DNA from: an uncultured Eubacteriales bacterium
GTDB taxonomy: Bacteria > Bacillota > Clostridia > Christensenellales > Aristaeellaceae
Direction of reading: 5' to 3'
DNA: 47,087 nt
Assembly: GCA_902781945.1 (NCBI GenBank)
Contig: CACZLE010000010.1
Coordinates: forward strand, 1-47,087
Shown one piece after another: positions 16,783 to 24,474 of the stretch; within the stretch, counting starts at the first letter, position 1, and every line of letters starts with the position of its first letter. The position numbers and the translations under genes are program-made. The notes beneath the pieces are model-generated. The model did not search any database and was not told where the DNA came from. It saw only the letters and a list, made by a program, of their open reading frames with translations.

Positions 16783-17241
16783 TTACCTCACAAAATAAGA
16801 AATCAGGCCTACGATCACCGAAGCGCTGATGCCATAGACCAGCACCGGTCCCGCGATGGTGAACAGCTTGGCTCCCGTGCCCAGCACAAAGCCTTCGGGC
16901 CGAAACTCCATGGCCGGGGAGACCATGGCGTTGGCAAAGCCCGTGATGGGCACCACCGTGCCCGCCCCGGCGTACTTGGCGATCTGGTCAAAGACGCCCA
17001 CGCCGGTCAGGGCCGCCGTCAGGAACACCAGCACGATGCTGGCAAAGGCGCTGGCCTGGCTTTGGTTCAGCTTCAGGGAAGCCCGCCCGTAATCGATCAG
17101 CGTCTGGCCGAATACGCAGATGAGGCCGCCCACCCAAAAGGCCCGCCAGCAGCCCACCGCCAGCTTGCTCTTGGGGGTGATCCGGGCGATTAGGGCCTTA
17201 TATTCGGCAATGCGGTCCTGCTTTGATGAACTGTTCTGCAT
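16783..17241 (-). CDS. spoVAC: Stage V sporulation protein AC
   Basis: A 152-residue membrane protein with about four helices and the family motif GAGTVVPITGFANAMVSPA. SpoVAC is thought to be a mechanosensitive channel element of the dipicolinic acid release complex. The open frame runs upstream to 17397, but ATG 17241 is chosen because an AAGGAG sits eight bases before it and the protein then matches family length. That ribosome site overlaps the stop of a 37-codon ORF, so translation is probably coupled. Confidence 0.94.
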   Translation of the reverse strand: MQNSSSKQDRIAEYKALIARITPKSKLAVGCWRAFWVGGLICVFGQTLIDYGRASLKLNQSQASAFASIVLVFLTAALTGVGVFDQIAKYAGAGTVVPITGFANAMVSPAMEFRPEGFVLGTGAKLFTIAGPVLVYGISASVIVGLISYFVR

Positions 17242-17246
17242 GCTTG

Positions 17247-17360
17247 TCACTCCTTCGGGCGCGCGATGGGAAAGGGCCGGACATCCTTTTTGCGGATCTC
17301 CCGATCCCCGGCCCGGGGCAGCCGCAGCAGCGGATGGGGAAACATGCCCTGTCTTTCCAT
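17247..17360 (-). CDS. Small ORF (37 codons) leading the spoVA operon
   Basis: A short frame beginning MERQGMFPHPLL and ending IARPKE, with nine Arg or Lys and many Pro residues. A perfect GGAGGT lies eight bases before ATG 17360. The stop TGA is embedded in AAGGAGTGACAAGCATG, so it touches the spoVAC ribosome site. I do not recognise the peptide. It may be a spore peptide or a leader ORF that couples translation. It lies behind a terminator, so it should be the first ORF of the spoVA transcript. Confidence 0.6.
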   Translation of the reverse strand: MERQGMFPHPLLRLPRAGDREIRKKDVRPFPIARPKE

Positions 17361-17402
17361 GCATTCGCACCTCCATGATATGGGCAGTTTGCCCCAAAAA
17401 GC

Positions 17403-17436
17403 AAAAAAAGATACCGGGCGATCATGCCCGATATCA
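17403..17436 (-). terminator. Terminator after the GtrA-like gene
   Basis: On the minus strand GATATCGGGC-ATGATC-GCCCGGTATC is followed by TTTTTTT. It separates the GtrA/phosphoesterase pair from the spoVA operon. Confidence 0.9.
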
Positions 17437-17438
17437 AT

Positions 17439-17882
17439 TTATTTCTTTTTGAAGAGGTCAAGCCCTTTTTGCAGGATGGCGCGCTTGGTGAAGTAATTCC
17501 ACACCATGACGATCACCGTAGCCAGGGCTTTATTGACCATGTACATGGTGACGGTGAAGGAAAAGACGGTCAGTATCACCGTATCCTCGCCGAAGATCAC
17601 CCGGAACAGGAGCATGAGCAATTCATTGAGCAGCAGCCCCATGACGCTGGTGATCAAAAAGCCCGCCTTGCCCGCGGCGTTCTGCTCTTTGGCCCCGGTG
17701 AACACCCAGCGCACGCACAACAGATAATTGACCGCCACCGAGATCAGGAAGGCGATGGGCGTGGCGATCAGCGTATCCAGCCCAGCGGTGTCCCGCAGCA
17801 GGACCAGGCAAACGAATTCCACCAGGAAGCAAAATCCGCCCGTAATGACGAAGCGCAGGGTTTCCTTTATTTTATCGTTCAT
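17439..17882 (-). CDS. GtrA-family membrane protein
   Basis: A 147-residue protein with four predicted helices and the GtrA opening KETLRFVITGGFCFLVEF plus the Asn-containing helix SVAVNYLLCVRWVF. GtrA proteins are thought to move polyprenyl-linked sugars across the membrane for glycosylation of surface polymers. The open frame is longer, but ATG 17882 overlaps the upstream stop as ATGA, the normal coupling signal. No glycosyltransferase lies beside it, so its partner is unknown. Confidence 0.85.
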   Translation of the reverse strand: MNDKIKETLRFVITGGFCFLVEFVCLVLLRDTAGLDTLIATPIAFLISVAVNYLLCVRWVFTGAKEQNAAGKAGFLITSVMGLLLNELLMLLFRVIFGEDTVILTVFSFTVTMYMVNKALATVIVMVWNYFTKRAILQKGLDLFKKK

Positions 17883-18739
17883 TTGATTTTCCTCATCGTA
17901 AACAGATGATATTGGGGCTTGGCCCCCAGGCGCAGGGGCATCCAGGTGGTGCCCACGCCGTTGGAAACCACCACCGTCACGCCCTTTTCCCGGATGACGC
18001 CGGTGCGATAGCGGGCCCCATAGCGGTATCCCCGGCGGCTGGCGGTGTGCAGGTTCAGCCCAAAGGGCGCGATCTGCCCGCCGTGCATATGGCCGCACAG
18101 GACTAAATGGAAAAAGGGCCGGGGCGAAACGGCGTATGCGTCCTCCAACGCGTCCGGGGAATGGGGCGCGAAGATCACCAGATCAGCCCCACGGGCCTGA
18201 CGTGCCAGCTTGTCGTAATTGGGCGCGCCGTGATAGCAGTCGTCCGGGCCGCAGACGGCCACCGTGCTGCCGTTCAACTCCAATCGCAGGGTATCGTTGA
18301 CCAGCGGGATCACGCCCCGGCGGCGCATGGACGCCACCAGCATTTTCAGCCTGCCATCCTGGCGGTCATGATTGCCCAGGACCCCGCAGACGCCATACCG
18401 GGCATGGAAATCGGGCACCACGCGCCAGAAGCGCTCATAGGCGATGGGACCGTCCCCGTAATCGCCCCCCAGGATCAGCAGATCGGCGTCCAGGGCGTTG
18501 ACCCGCTCCGCCAGCTCCCGCACCTGTTCCTCCGACAGGAAGCAGCCGAAGTGGATATCGGACACATAGGCGACGCGCAGGCCATCCAGCGCCTCGGGCA
18601 GCGAAGGGATGCCGATCTCCCGCTGATCCAGATAGAGCTGCCGCGCCAGGTACAATGGATAAAGCAGACGAGGCGCAGGCACGCGCGAAAGCCACGCCCC
18701 AAATTTGGAGGGCGCATGGGTTTTTCCCCGCTTGATCAT
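17879..18739 (-). CDS. Metallophosphoesterase, YkuE-like
   Basis: A 286-residue calcineurin-like phosphoesterase. Metal-binding motifs are all present: VSDIHFG (about residue 53), GGDYGDG (GDxxD-like), GNHDRQ, then H in FAPHSPD and CGHMHGGQ. This set resembles the YkuE subgroup. A hydrophobic N-terminal segment (LLYPLYLARQLYL) may anchor it to the membrane. The family hydrolyses phosphodiesters or phosphomonoesters such as UDP-sugar lipids; the substrate is unknown. It is coupled to the GtrA-like gene. Confidence 0.88.
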   Translation of the reverse strand: MIKRGKTHAPSKFGAWLSRVPAPRLLYPLYLARQLYLDQREIGIPSLPEALDGLRVAYVSDIHFGCFLSEEQVRELAERVNALDADLLILGGDYGDGPIAYERFWRVVPDFHARYGVCGVLGNHDRQDGRLKMLVASMRRRGVIPLVNDTLRLELNGSTVAVCGPDDCYHGAPNYDKLARQARGADLVIFAPHSPDALEDAYAVSPRPFFHLVLCGHMHGGQIAPFGLNLHTASRRGYRYGARYRTGVIREKGVTVVVSNGVGTTWMPLRLGAKPQYHLFTMRKIK

Positions 18740-18773
18740 GACCTCATCCCCTTTTCAGGAACATTTTACCATA

Positions 18774-18801
18774 AAGAAAAACGGGCCACAAGACCCGTTT
18801 T
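18774..18801 (-). terminator. Terminator of the 6S-like RNA
   Basis: On the minus strand AAAACGGG, an eight-base loop and CCCGTTTT, then TTTTTCTTT. It ends the transcript starting near 19013. Confidence 0.85.
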
Positions 18802-19013
18802 GCTTTCAAAACTCTCGGATGCCCCAAAGTGCCGCTGTGCTCTATTTTTTCACCCGCTATGTTAAGCAGGCCGATGCCCTGCGATACACTTGCCGCCGTC
18901 CCCTGGCATGCATAAGCACGGGGGCGTGACGTCCATGACCGACGCGGGCTCCGTTTTTTGAAATGTGGGTAAAAACAGAACACTGGCCTGTACACCCCAG
19001 GAGCATCCTCGAT
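18778..19013 (-). ncRNA. 6S-like regulatory RNA (candidate ssrS)
   Basis: A consensus sigma-A promoter and a terminator bracket about 235 bases with no credible ORF. The ends pair: GGATGCTCC near the 5' end with GGGGCATCC near the 3' end, then GTG with CAC and GTGTTCT with AGAGCAC, forming an irregular closing stem. Inside lies a large A/U-rich unpaired region on both sides (GTTTTTACCCACATTTC and GTGAAAAAATA) and then a GC-rich terminal arm closed by CCCGC/GCGGG. Long irregular closing stem, central bubble and terminal arm are the hallmarks of 6S RNA, which mimics an open promoter and sequesters sigma-A RNA polymerase. The 6S identity is inference; the transcription unit itself is well supported. 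Confidence 0.65.
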
Positions 19014-19019
19014 GGTTTT

Positions 19020-19048
19020 ATTATAGCGGGCTTATCACTTGTTGTCAA
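19020..19048 (-). promoter_or_regulatory. Consensus sigma-A promoter of the 6S-like RNA
   Basis: TTGACA (19048-19043), 17-base spacer, TATAAT (19025-19020): perfect in both hexamers and spacing, as expected for a highly expressed structured RNA. Confidence 0.92.
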
Positions 19049-19076
19049 GTCCTGGAAGCAGGAAACATTTTACATT

Positions 19077-21209
19077 TCATTCATTTTTGCTGTGCATGGC
19101 CCGCAGCACCTTGCCCGCGTACAGATCGCACAGCTCCTGGGCGTACTCCGCGCTGTGGGCAGACACGGCCACGTGCATCAGGGGCAGCGCGGGGTCCGGA
19201 CGGATGATGGCCCGTGCGTCGCCATGCCGGGCCGCCAGGCCGCCCTGGGGCCGGGGCGCGGCGTCCTGAAGCAGCGCCTCCAGCACCCGGCCCTTGTCCC
19301 CCGCGTCGCAGGGGATATCCACCTGGCGATGAGAGGCAGACTTGAGGATGGACAGCGCGTCCGGCATCTGGGAAAGGCTCGCCAGGGCCAGCAGCAGCGT
19401 GGCGATGCTGTCCTGAGCCGTCCGCCGCTGACGCAGACAGGCGGCGCTGCTGTCGCACAGGGCGTACCAGCCGATATCCGCCGTATCGTAAACCGTTTCG
19501 CCCCGGTTTTTAAACGTCTGCGCGCACAGCTCCCAAAGCTGGGCTTGGGACAGCGTTTGATCCTCCACCGCCAGCCGCAGTCCGTCCTCCCGCAGCTCCG
19601 CCCGCACGCCGCTCTGCTCCCGCAGGCGGCACCCGGCCAGGTTCAGGATGTCCCGGGCCAGCACATCCAGCCAGGGTTCCGCGCAGCGGAGGCTCAGTTC
19701 CCGACAGATCGGCTGACCCTGGGCCCCTTGCGCCAGCGCGCGGATGTATTCCCCGCGGACGCCCCTTTCTTCCCGGAGGGCGTCCGGATTTTCATGGGGC
19801 GCAGGCCACTCCTGGCGGCGGACGGCTGCCGTCAGGTTGGCGCTTTCCCGATCACTGAGCAGCAGGCCGTGACGATCCAGCAGGCACAGTTCATTCCCGC
19901 GGCACAGCAGGCCGCCATCCATCTCCCGGGCGTCCACGGCATAGGACAGCATGCCCAGGGTCCCCCGCCCGATGGGCATGATCTCCTCCGCACCATAGGC
20001 GGCCAAGGCCCCGAGGACAGTATGATAGAGAGCCGATGAAGCGCCGTCATGGGCCACCAGCAGGCGCGCCCTTTGCCCTTGCTTCAAAAAAGCCGCCGTC
20101 AGTATCCCCCATTGTCCGGGCTGGGGACAGCGCGCCTTTCCGCCCTGGATAATGGGCAAGGGAGATTGCCGCACCGCGCCCTCCGTCACGGCGTCGTCCG
20201 GCAGGCGGATCCCCGGCCACACGCGGGCCTGTCCCCGCAGGGTGGAAAAGGCTCCCGCCGCGCTGCCGGCCCCCAGCACCGTGCCGGCGTGCAGGGCCGC
20301 TCCCTGCTCCACCCGGGCATGACGGCATACGATGACCCCATCCAGCTGCGCCCCCGGGCCCACATAGGCACCGGAAAGCACGCAGGAATGCCGGAGCACC
20401 GCGCCCGGTTCGACCCGCGCCTCCGGGGATACATAGGAATCCGCCGACAGGCTGACCCCTGGAAGCTCCCGCGCGCCGCGATCCACGTCCTCAAAATAGA
20501 CCTTGCCCGCCAGCAGATCCGCCTGTGCCTGCAAAAATGCCTCCGGATTTCCCACGTCGCACCAATAACCCTTGGTTTCATAGCCATAGAGGGGCAGGCC
20601 CTTTTCCAGCATCAGCGGAAACAGCTCTCTGCCGAAATCGAAGGGCTTGTCCCGGGGGATCAACGCCAGCGCCTCCGGCTCCAGAAAATACACGCCCGTA
20701 TTGACCAGGCTGCTGATGACGCGGCTCCAATCCGGCTTCTCGATAAAGCGGGTGACGCGGCCTTCTTTATTGGTCACCACCACGCCGTAATCCAGCGGGA
20801 TTTTGACCCTTTTGAGCACCAGCGTGGCTGCGCCGCCCCGCTGCTTATGAAAGGCCAGGGCAGATTGCAGATCGATATCCGTCAATCCGTCCCCGGAGAG
20901 CACGAGCACGGTGTCCCGGGCGTCGGAAGCCGCCATCAGCACGCTGCCCGCCGTGCCCACAGGCTTTTCTTCCACCAAGTAACGCAGACTGACGCCATGT
21001 CTGCCGGAGCCAAAACACTTTTCCACGTCCTGGGGCCGATACCACAATGTGGCGTCCGCCTGGGTGAAGCCATGCTTTTTCAGCAATCGCAGGGTATAAT
21101 CCATGAGGGGCGCGCCGCACAGGGGCGCCAGGGGCTTGGGACACGCGGCGGTGAGCGGCAGCAGGCGGGTCCCCGCGCCGCCCGCCATGATGACGGTGTG
21201 AATGGCCAT
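19077..21209 (-). CDS. Sugar nucleotidyltransferase fused to degenerate phosphohexomutase
   Basis: A 710-residue protein in three parts. Residues 1-235 are a nucleotidyltransferase with MAGGAGTRLLPLT (nucleotide loop), the GDGLTDID metal-site region and FIEKPD, like mannose-1-phosphate guanylyltransferases. Residues about 245-340 have hexapeptide-like repeats of a left-handed beta helix (ARVEPGAVLRHSCV). Residues about 365-710 resemble the phosphomannomutase fold but lack the catalytic serine loop (TASHNP) and a clear metal-binding DGDAD motif. The mutase half is therefore probably regulatory. Start 21209 follows GGAGGCG. The protein probably makes an NDP-hexose for surface glycans. Confidence 0.85.
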   Translation of the reverse strand: MAIHTVIMAGGAGTRLLPLTAACPKPLAPLCGAPLMDYTLRLLKKHGFTQADATLWYRPQDVEKCFGSGRHGVSLRYLVEEKPVGTAGSVLMAASDARDTVLVLSGDGLTDIDLQSALAFHKQRGGAATLVLKRVKIPLDYGVVVTNKEGRVTRFIEKPDWSRVISSLVNTGVYFLEPEALALIPRDKPFDFGRELFPLMLEKGLPLYGYETKGYWCDVGNPEAFLQAQADLLAGKVYFEDVDRGARELPGVSLSADSYVSPEARVEPGAVLRHSCVLSGAYVGPGAQLDGVIVCRHARVEQGAALHAGTVLGAGSAAGAFSTLRGQARVWPGIRLPDDAVTEGAVRQSPLPIIQGGKARCPQPGQWGILTAAFLKQGQRARLLVAHDGASSALYHTVLGALAAYGAEEIMPIGRGTLGMLSYAVDAREMDGGLLCRGNELCLLDRHGLLLSDRESANLTAAVRRQEWPAPHENPDALREERGVRGEYIRALAQGAQGQPICRELSLRCAEPWLDVLARDILNLAGCRLREQSGVRAELREDGLRLAVEDQTLSQAQLWELCAQTFKNRGETVYDTADIGWYALCDSSAACLRQRRTAQDSIATLLLALASLSQMPDALSILKSASHRQVDIPCDAGDKGRVLEALLQDAAPRPQGGLAARHGDARAIIRPDPALPLMHVAVSAHSAEYAQELCDLYAGKVLRAMHSKNE

Positions 21210-21213
21210 AAAA

Positions 21214-21249
21214 AATAACGCCTCCAATGATCCTTTGGTAAGCGTTATT
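21214..21249 (-). promoter_or_regulatory. Nested hairpin enclosing the ribosome site
   Basis: AATAACGC and GCGTTATT (outer 8 bp) and CCAA/TTGG (inner) form a hairpin that holds the GGAG ribosome site of the nucleotidyltransferase gene. On the minus strand it is followed by TTTT and then ATG. It may hide the ribosome site or stop transcription before the start codon. Confidence 0.5.
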
Positions 21250-21289
21250 CTATGCAGGCGCAGGCGGAAACATGCCTGATCCGGTCAAA

Positions 21290-21841
21290 TTATCGCCGGT
21301 CCTCCGAGAGGATGGCATAATGGGCCACATCCATCCAGCTGCCGTCCCGGCGCTTGCGCTCATGGCGGGCCACGCCCTCCAGGCGCAGGCCGCATTTTTG
21401 CATGACCCGCCCGGAAGCGGGATTCTGCACGTCGTGGCAGAGGGCCACGCGATGGAAGCCCACGGTTTCCATCAGGAAAATCAGCACCCGGTTCAGGGCT
21501 TCGGTCATAAGGCCCTGGCCCCAGTACCGGCGGCACAGGCAATAGCCGATCTCGCAGCTTTCCTCCTCTTCCCTCCACCGGGTGACGGAGATATCGCCGA
21601 TCAGTTCGCCATCGCGTTCGATCCCCCAGCGATAGACGGTGGGGCTTTGGTAGCCCTCCACCCACATGGCCACCAGCTGGCGGGTGATCTCCGCGTTGGC
21701 GTGGGGTCCCCAGCTGAGAAAACGCGTCACCTCGGGGTCCCCGGCCCAGTTATCAAACATCTGGCGATAATCCTCCGGGCGATAGGCCCGCAGGTGCAGA
21801 CGGCGGGTGTACAGATCCGGCGAACCGGCATGACGGAGCAT
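21290..21841 (-). CDS. GNAT acetyltransferase, RimJ/RimL type
   Basis: A 183-residue GNAT protein. The RimJ-like start (LYTRRLHLRAYRPEDY), the acetyl-CoA-binding region with RYWGQGLMTEAL (Q/R-x-x-G-x-G/A-like) and the closing VMQKCGLRLEGV are clear. The family acetylates N-terminal residues of ribosomal proteins or small amines; the substrate is not predictable. It follows mutY after about 20 bases. Confidence 0.88.
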   Translation of the reverse strand: MLRHAGSPDLYTRRLHLRAYRPEDYRQMFDNWAGDPEVTRFLSWGPHANAEITRQLVAMWVEGYQSPTVYRWGIERDGELIGDISVTRWREEEESCEIGYCLCRRYWGQGLMTEALNRVLIFLMETVGFHRVALCHDVQNPASGRVMQKCGLRLEGVARHERKRRDGSWMDVAHYAILSEDRR

Positions 21842-21862
21842 GGCAGACCCCTCCTTCCGGCC

Positions 21863-22912
21863 CTATTTTATGCAAGGCGCGGCGTTCAGAATCGCCTCCG
21901 CCGCTTTTTTTGCGGCCCGCATGGCCGTGGGCAGCGGCAGCGCGCGCAATTGTTCCGCGTCCACCCAGGAAAAATCCTGGAGTGGGATCGGCTCAGGCGC
22001 TTCAAAATGATAGAGGCGCATGTTCCAAACGCGATGGGTGAACACATGACGGGCCTCTCCCAGATCTGTTTTATAGGCAGCGTCCAGGCCCAGGGACCGC
22101 AGCTTTTTTTGCATGCTTTCCCGGCTGGCGTCCCCTTCCATCAGGAAAAAGACCCACAGCCCCCGCAGCAGGGCGGCGTCCCGGCGCTGCATGAGGATGC
22201 GGTCCCCGCAGGTGACAAGCCCCACGCCCACATCCACGGGCACAGGCGGCTTGGCGGCGGCCCGGACGGGCAGCAGGTCGGCGTCCTCCTCGGCGCAGGC
22301 ATCGCAGCCCGCCGCCAGCGGACACCGGGCGCAATCCGGCGTGCCGGGCACGCAGACAGTGGCGCCGAGATCCATCAGCGCCTGATTCCAGTCGCCGGGA
22401 CGCTCCCGATCAATATGCGCCATGGCCAGCTCCGCGATCCGCCGCTTGACGGAGGGAATGCCCACGTCCTCCCGGATGCCGTGCACCCGGCTGATGACGC
22501 GGGTCAGGTTGCCGTCGATGGCCGGATAGGGCAGGCCGAAGGCGATGGAGGACACGGCGGCGGCGGTATAGTCGCCCACGCCGGGCAGGGCGCGGATGGC
22601 CTCGTAATCGCCGGGAAAAATGCCGCCGTACTGCGCCGCGATCACCTGGGCCGCCCGATGCAGATTGCGGGCGCGGGAATAATAGCCCAGGCCCTCCCAG
22701 GCCTTGAGCACCGCCTCCTCTGGAGCGGCGGCCAGAGCGCTTACCGTGGGAAAAAGGGAGAGAAAGCGCGTATAATAGCCCGCCACCGTTTCCGTGCGGG
22801 TCTGCTGGAGCATGATCTCGGACACCCAGATCCCATAGGGGTCCCGGATGCCGCGGAAGGGCAGCACGCGCTTATGCTGGTCGTACCAGGGAAGCAAGCC
22901 GGAATAGCACAT
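21863..22912 (-). CDS. mutY: A/G-specific adenine glycosylase MutY
   Basis: A 349-residue base-excision enzyme that removes adenine paired with 8-oxoguanine. Catalytic Glu32 (SEIMLQQTR), the helix-hairpin-helix LPGVGDYTA and the essential Asp133 in AIDGN are present. The [4Fe-4S] ligands are Cys187, 194, 197 and 203 with normal C-x6-C-x2-C-x5-C spacing. A C-terminal NUDIX-like domain (about 230-349) recognises 8-oxoguanine. Start 22912 is preferred over the longer open frame because it opens the catalytic domain and follows GAGGCGGG, eight bases after the upstream stop. Confidence 0.95.
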   Translation of the reverse strand: MCYSGLLPWYDQHKRVLPFRGIRDPYGIWVSEIMLQQTRTETVAGYYTRFLSLFPTVSALAAAPEEAVLKAWEGLGYYSRARNLHRAAQVIAAQYGGIFPGDYEAIRALPGVGDYTAAAVSSIAFGLPYPAIDGNLTRVISRVHGIREDVGIPSVKRRIAELAMAHIDRERPGDWNQALMDLGATVCVPGTPDCARCPLAAGCDACAEEDADLLPVRAAAKPPVPVDVGVGLVTCGDRILMQRRDAALLRGLWVFFLMEGDASRESMQKKLRSLGLDAAYKTDLGEARHVFTHRVWNMRLYHFEAPEPIPLQDFSWVDAEQLRALPLPTAMRAAKKAAEAILNAAPCIK

Positions 22913-22920
22913 GGCCCGCC

Positions 22921-24474
22921 TCACTGCACCACCAGGCTGCTGTTTTTGAGGAACACGCCCGGCAGGTAGATTTTGCCGGACAGCGTTTCCGGCTGCTCGC
23001 CGTTGACAAAGAAGCACACGCTGCGCACGGCGGGCAATTCGCACAGGGTATTGACCACGGCGTAGATCAGCAGCCGCTCCGCCGTTTCGTCCAGCTGCTC
23101 CGAGGCGGCGGCGAAATGGGGGGCGAAATTGAGCAGCAGCGTTTGGCCGTCCAGGCCGATGCCCAGCAGGTCCGCGTCCCCCAGCTCCCCGGGCAGCACG
23201 GCCTGGGTGCTGATGCTGTCCACGCTTTGGGGACCCTGCATCAGGCAGCCCAGCAGCGCCCGGGCGGAACGGGCCTCATAATAGGGGATCGGGCGCTGGA
23301 CGGCCACCAAATGGCCCGTGCCATCCCCCAGATACAGGGTGCAGTTGGCCAGCAGGAAGTGGGAAAAATCGCTGCGGCGCATGACGCCGTTGGCAAAATT
23401 GATGGGCTCTCCCGCCCCTTCATAGACGCCGTTGGGCACGATGGCGGACACCAGCTCCTCGCCGATATAGACCGTCAGTCCGTTGATGCCGGGCACAAAG
23501 CCGGTGATGGTATAGGTCAGCGCCGCCATCATGACGGAGCGCGGCACCCCCGCGGCGATCAGAGCGTCATTGAACCCCTGCTGAAAATGCAGCACGGCCC
23601 GCTGACCGCCGGTGACGGCGATCTCCTGCACGGCGGGGGGCTCGCTGAGGTAATCCGACAGGGTAGGCAGCGCGGGCACATTGGGCAGACTTTGCGCCTC
23701 CTGGGACAGGGTATCCAGCAGCGCTTCGATCAATATGGGCTTGCCGCGGCCCGCAAAGCTCACCGTGCGGCTCTCGGCCAGGATGCCCCGGCCCGCGAAG
23801 GTAGGATAATAGAGGATGGCCGTCAGGCTCATGCGCCGGTCCGCGGGCACCGCCGCCTGGGCCTCCGCCGAGGCGGTCAGGGTATCCACGCTGTCGGTCA
23901 GGTTCTGGGTAAAGCAGCCCACGGGCACGTTGGCGCCCACGTCCAGGCCGGGCTGGGTGGAGCTGACCAGCACGTTCACTTCCCGGATATCCCCCCATTG
24001 GGTCAGGGTATTGGCGATGGCCTGGCAGACCACATAAAACTCGCTGTGGGACAGGGCCAGGGCGGAAGCGCCCAGATTGACCGTGGCGGTGCCGCCGGAG
24101 ACCTCCACGGGATTGACGGGAGACAATTGCAGGCTGACGTCCCGGGTCAGGGGCTGGGCGGTATCCGAGCCCTCAAACTGGAACAGGCGGCGCAGCGTGG
24201 CCTCCGCCGGATGACGGGCGGCGGACAGGGTGACCCGCTCGTTCTGGGCGACGAGGCGGGTGCCCGCGCTGTTGGGCACGTACAGAAGCACCGTCTGGGA
24301 AAGCTCCTGGTTGGTATCCCCCATGGGCGCGTCATAGCTGACGGAAACCGGGGGCAGCGTGACGCCGCTGTCCTTTCCCAGCACATCCACGCTGCCCATG
24401 CAGCCGGTGAGGCTGAGGCACAATATCGCGCACATCCCGGCGCAGAGGAGCCTCCTTAAAATCGATTTACTCAT
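22921..24474 (-). CDS. GerMN-domain lipoprotein, two-domain
   Basis: A 517-residue lipoprotein: signal peptide with lipobox LTGC (Cys about residue 25), then GerMN-type (sporulation/spore germination) domains around residues 80-210 and 370-510, with a further related stretch in between. GerM-type proteins are envelope factors needed for sporulation septation and germination in Bacillus, and the domain also occurs in peptidoglycan-linked proteins. Start 24474 overlaps the upstream gene by eight bases. Two adjacent GerMN lipoproteins suggest a complex. Confidence 0.85.
   Translation of the reverse strand: MSKSILRRLLCAGMCAILCLSLTGCMGSVDVLGKDSGVTLPPVSVSYDAPMGDTNQELSQTVLLYVPNSAGTRLVAQNERVTLSAARHPAEATLRRLFQFEGSDTAQPLTRDVSLQLSPVNPVEVSGGTATVNLGASALALSHSEFYVVCQAIANTLTQWGDIREVNVLVSSTQPGLDVGANVPVGCFTQNLTDSVDTLTASAEAQAAVPADRRMSLTAILYYPTFAGRGILAESRTVSFAGRGKPILIEALLDTLSQEAQSLPNVPALPTLSDYLSEPPAVQEIAVTGGQRAVLHFQQGFNDALIAAGVPRSVMMAALTYTITGFVPGINGLTVYIGEELVSAIVPNGVYEGAGEPINFANGVMRRSDFSHFLLANCTLYLGDGTGHLVAVQRPIPYYEARSARALLGCLMQGPQSVDSISTQAVLPGELGDADLLGIGLDGQTLLLNFAPHFAAASEQLDETAERLLIYAVVNTLCELPAVRSVCFFVNGEQPETLSGKIYLPGVFLKNSSLVVQ

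Noticed and set aside
17361..17397. SpoVAC start at 17397
   Set aside because: The longer frame has a poor N-terminus; family length and ribosome site support 17241.
18965..19207. Small ORFs across the 18740-19076 intergenic region
   Set aside because: They lack ribosome sites and overlap a promoter-terminator RNA gene.
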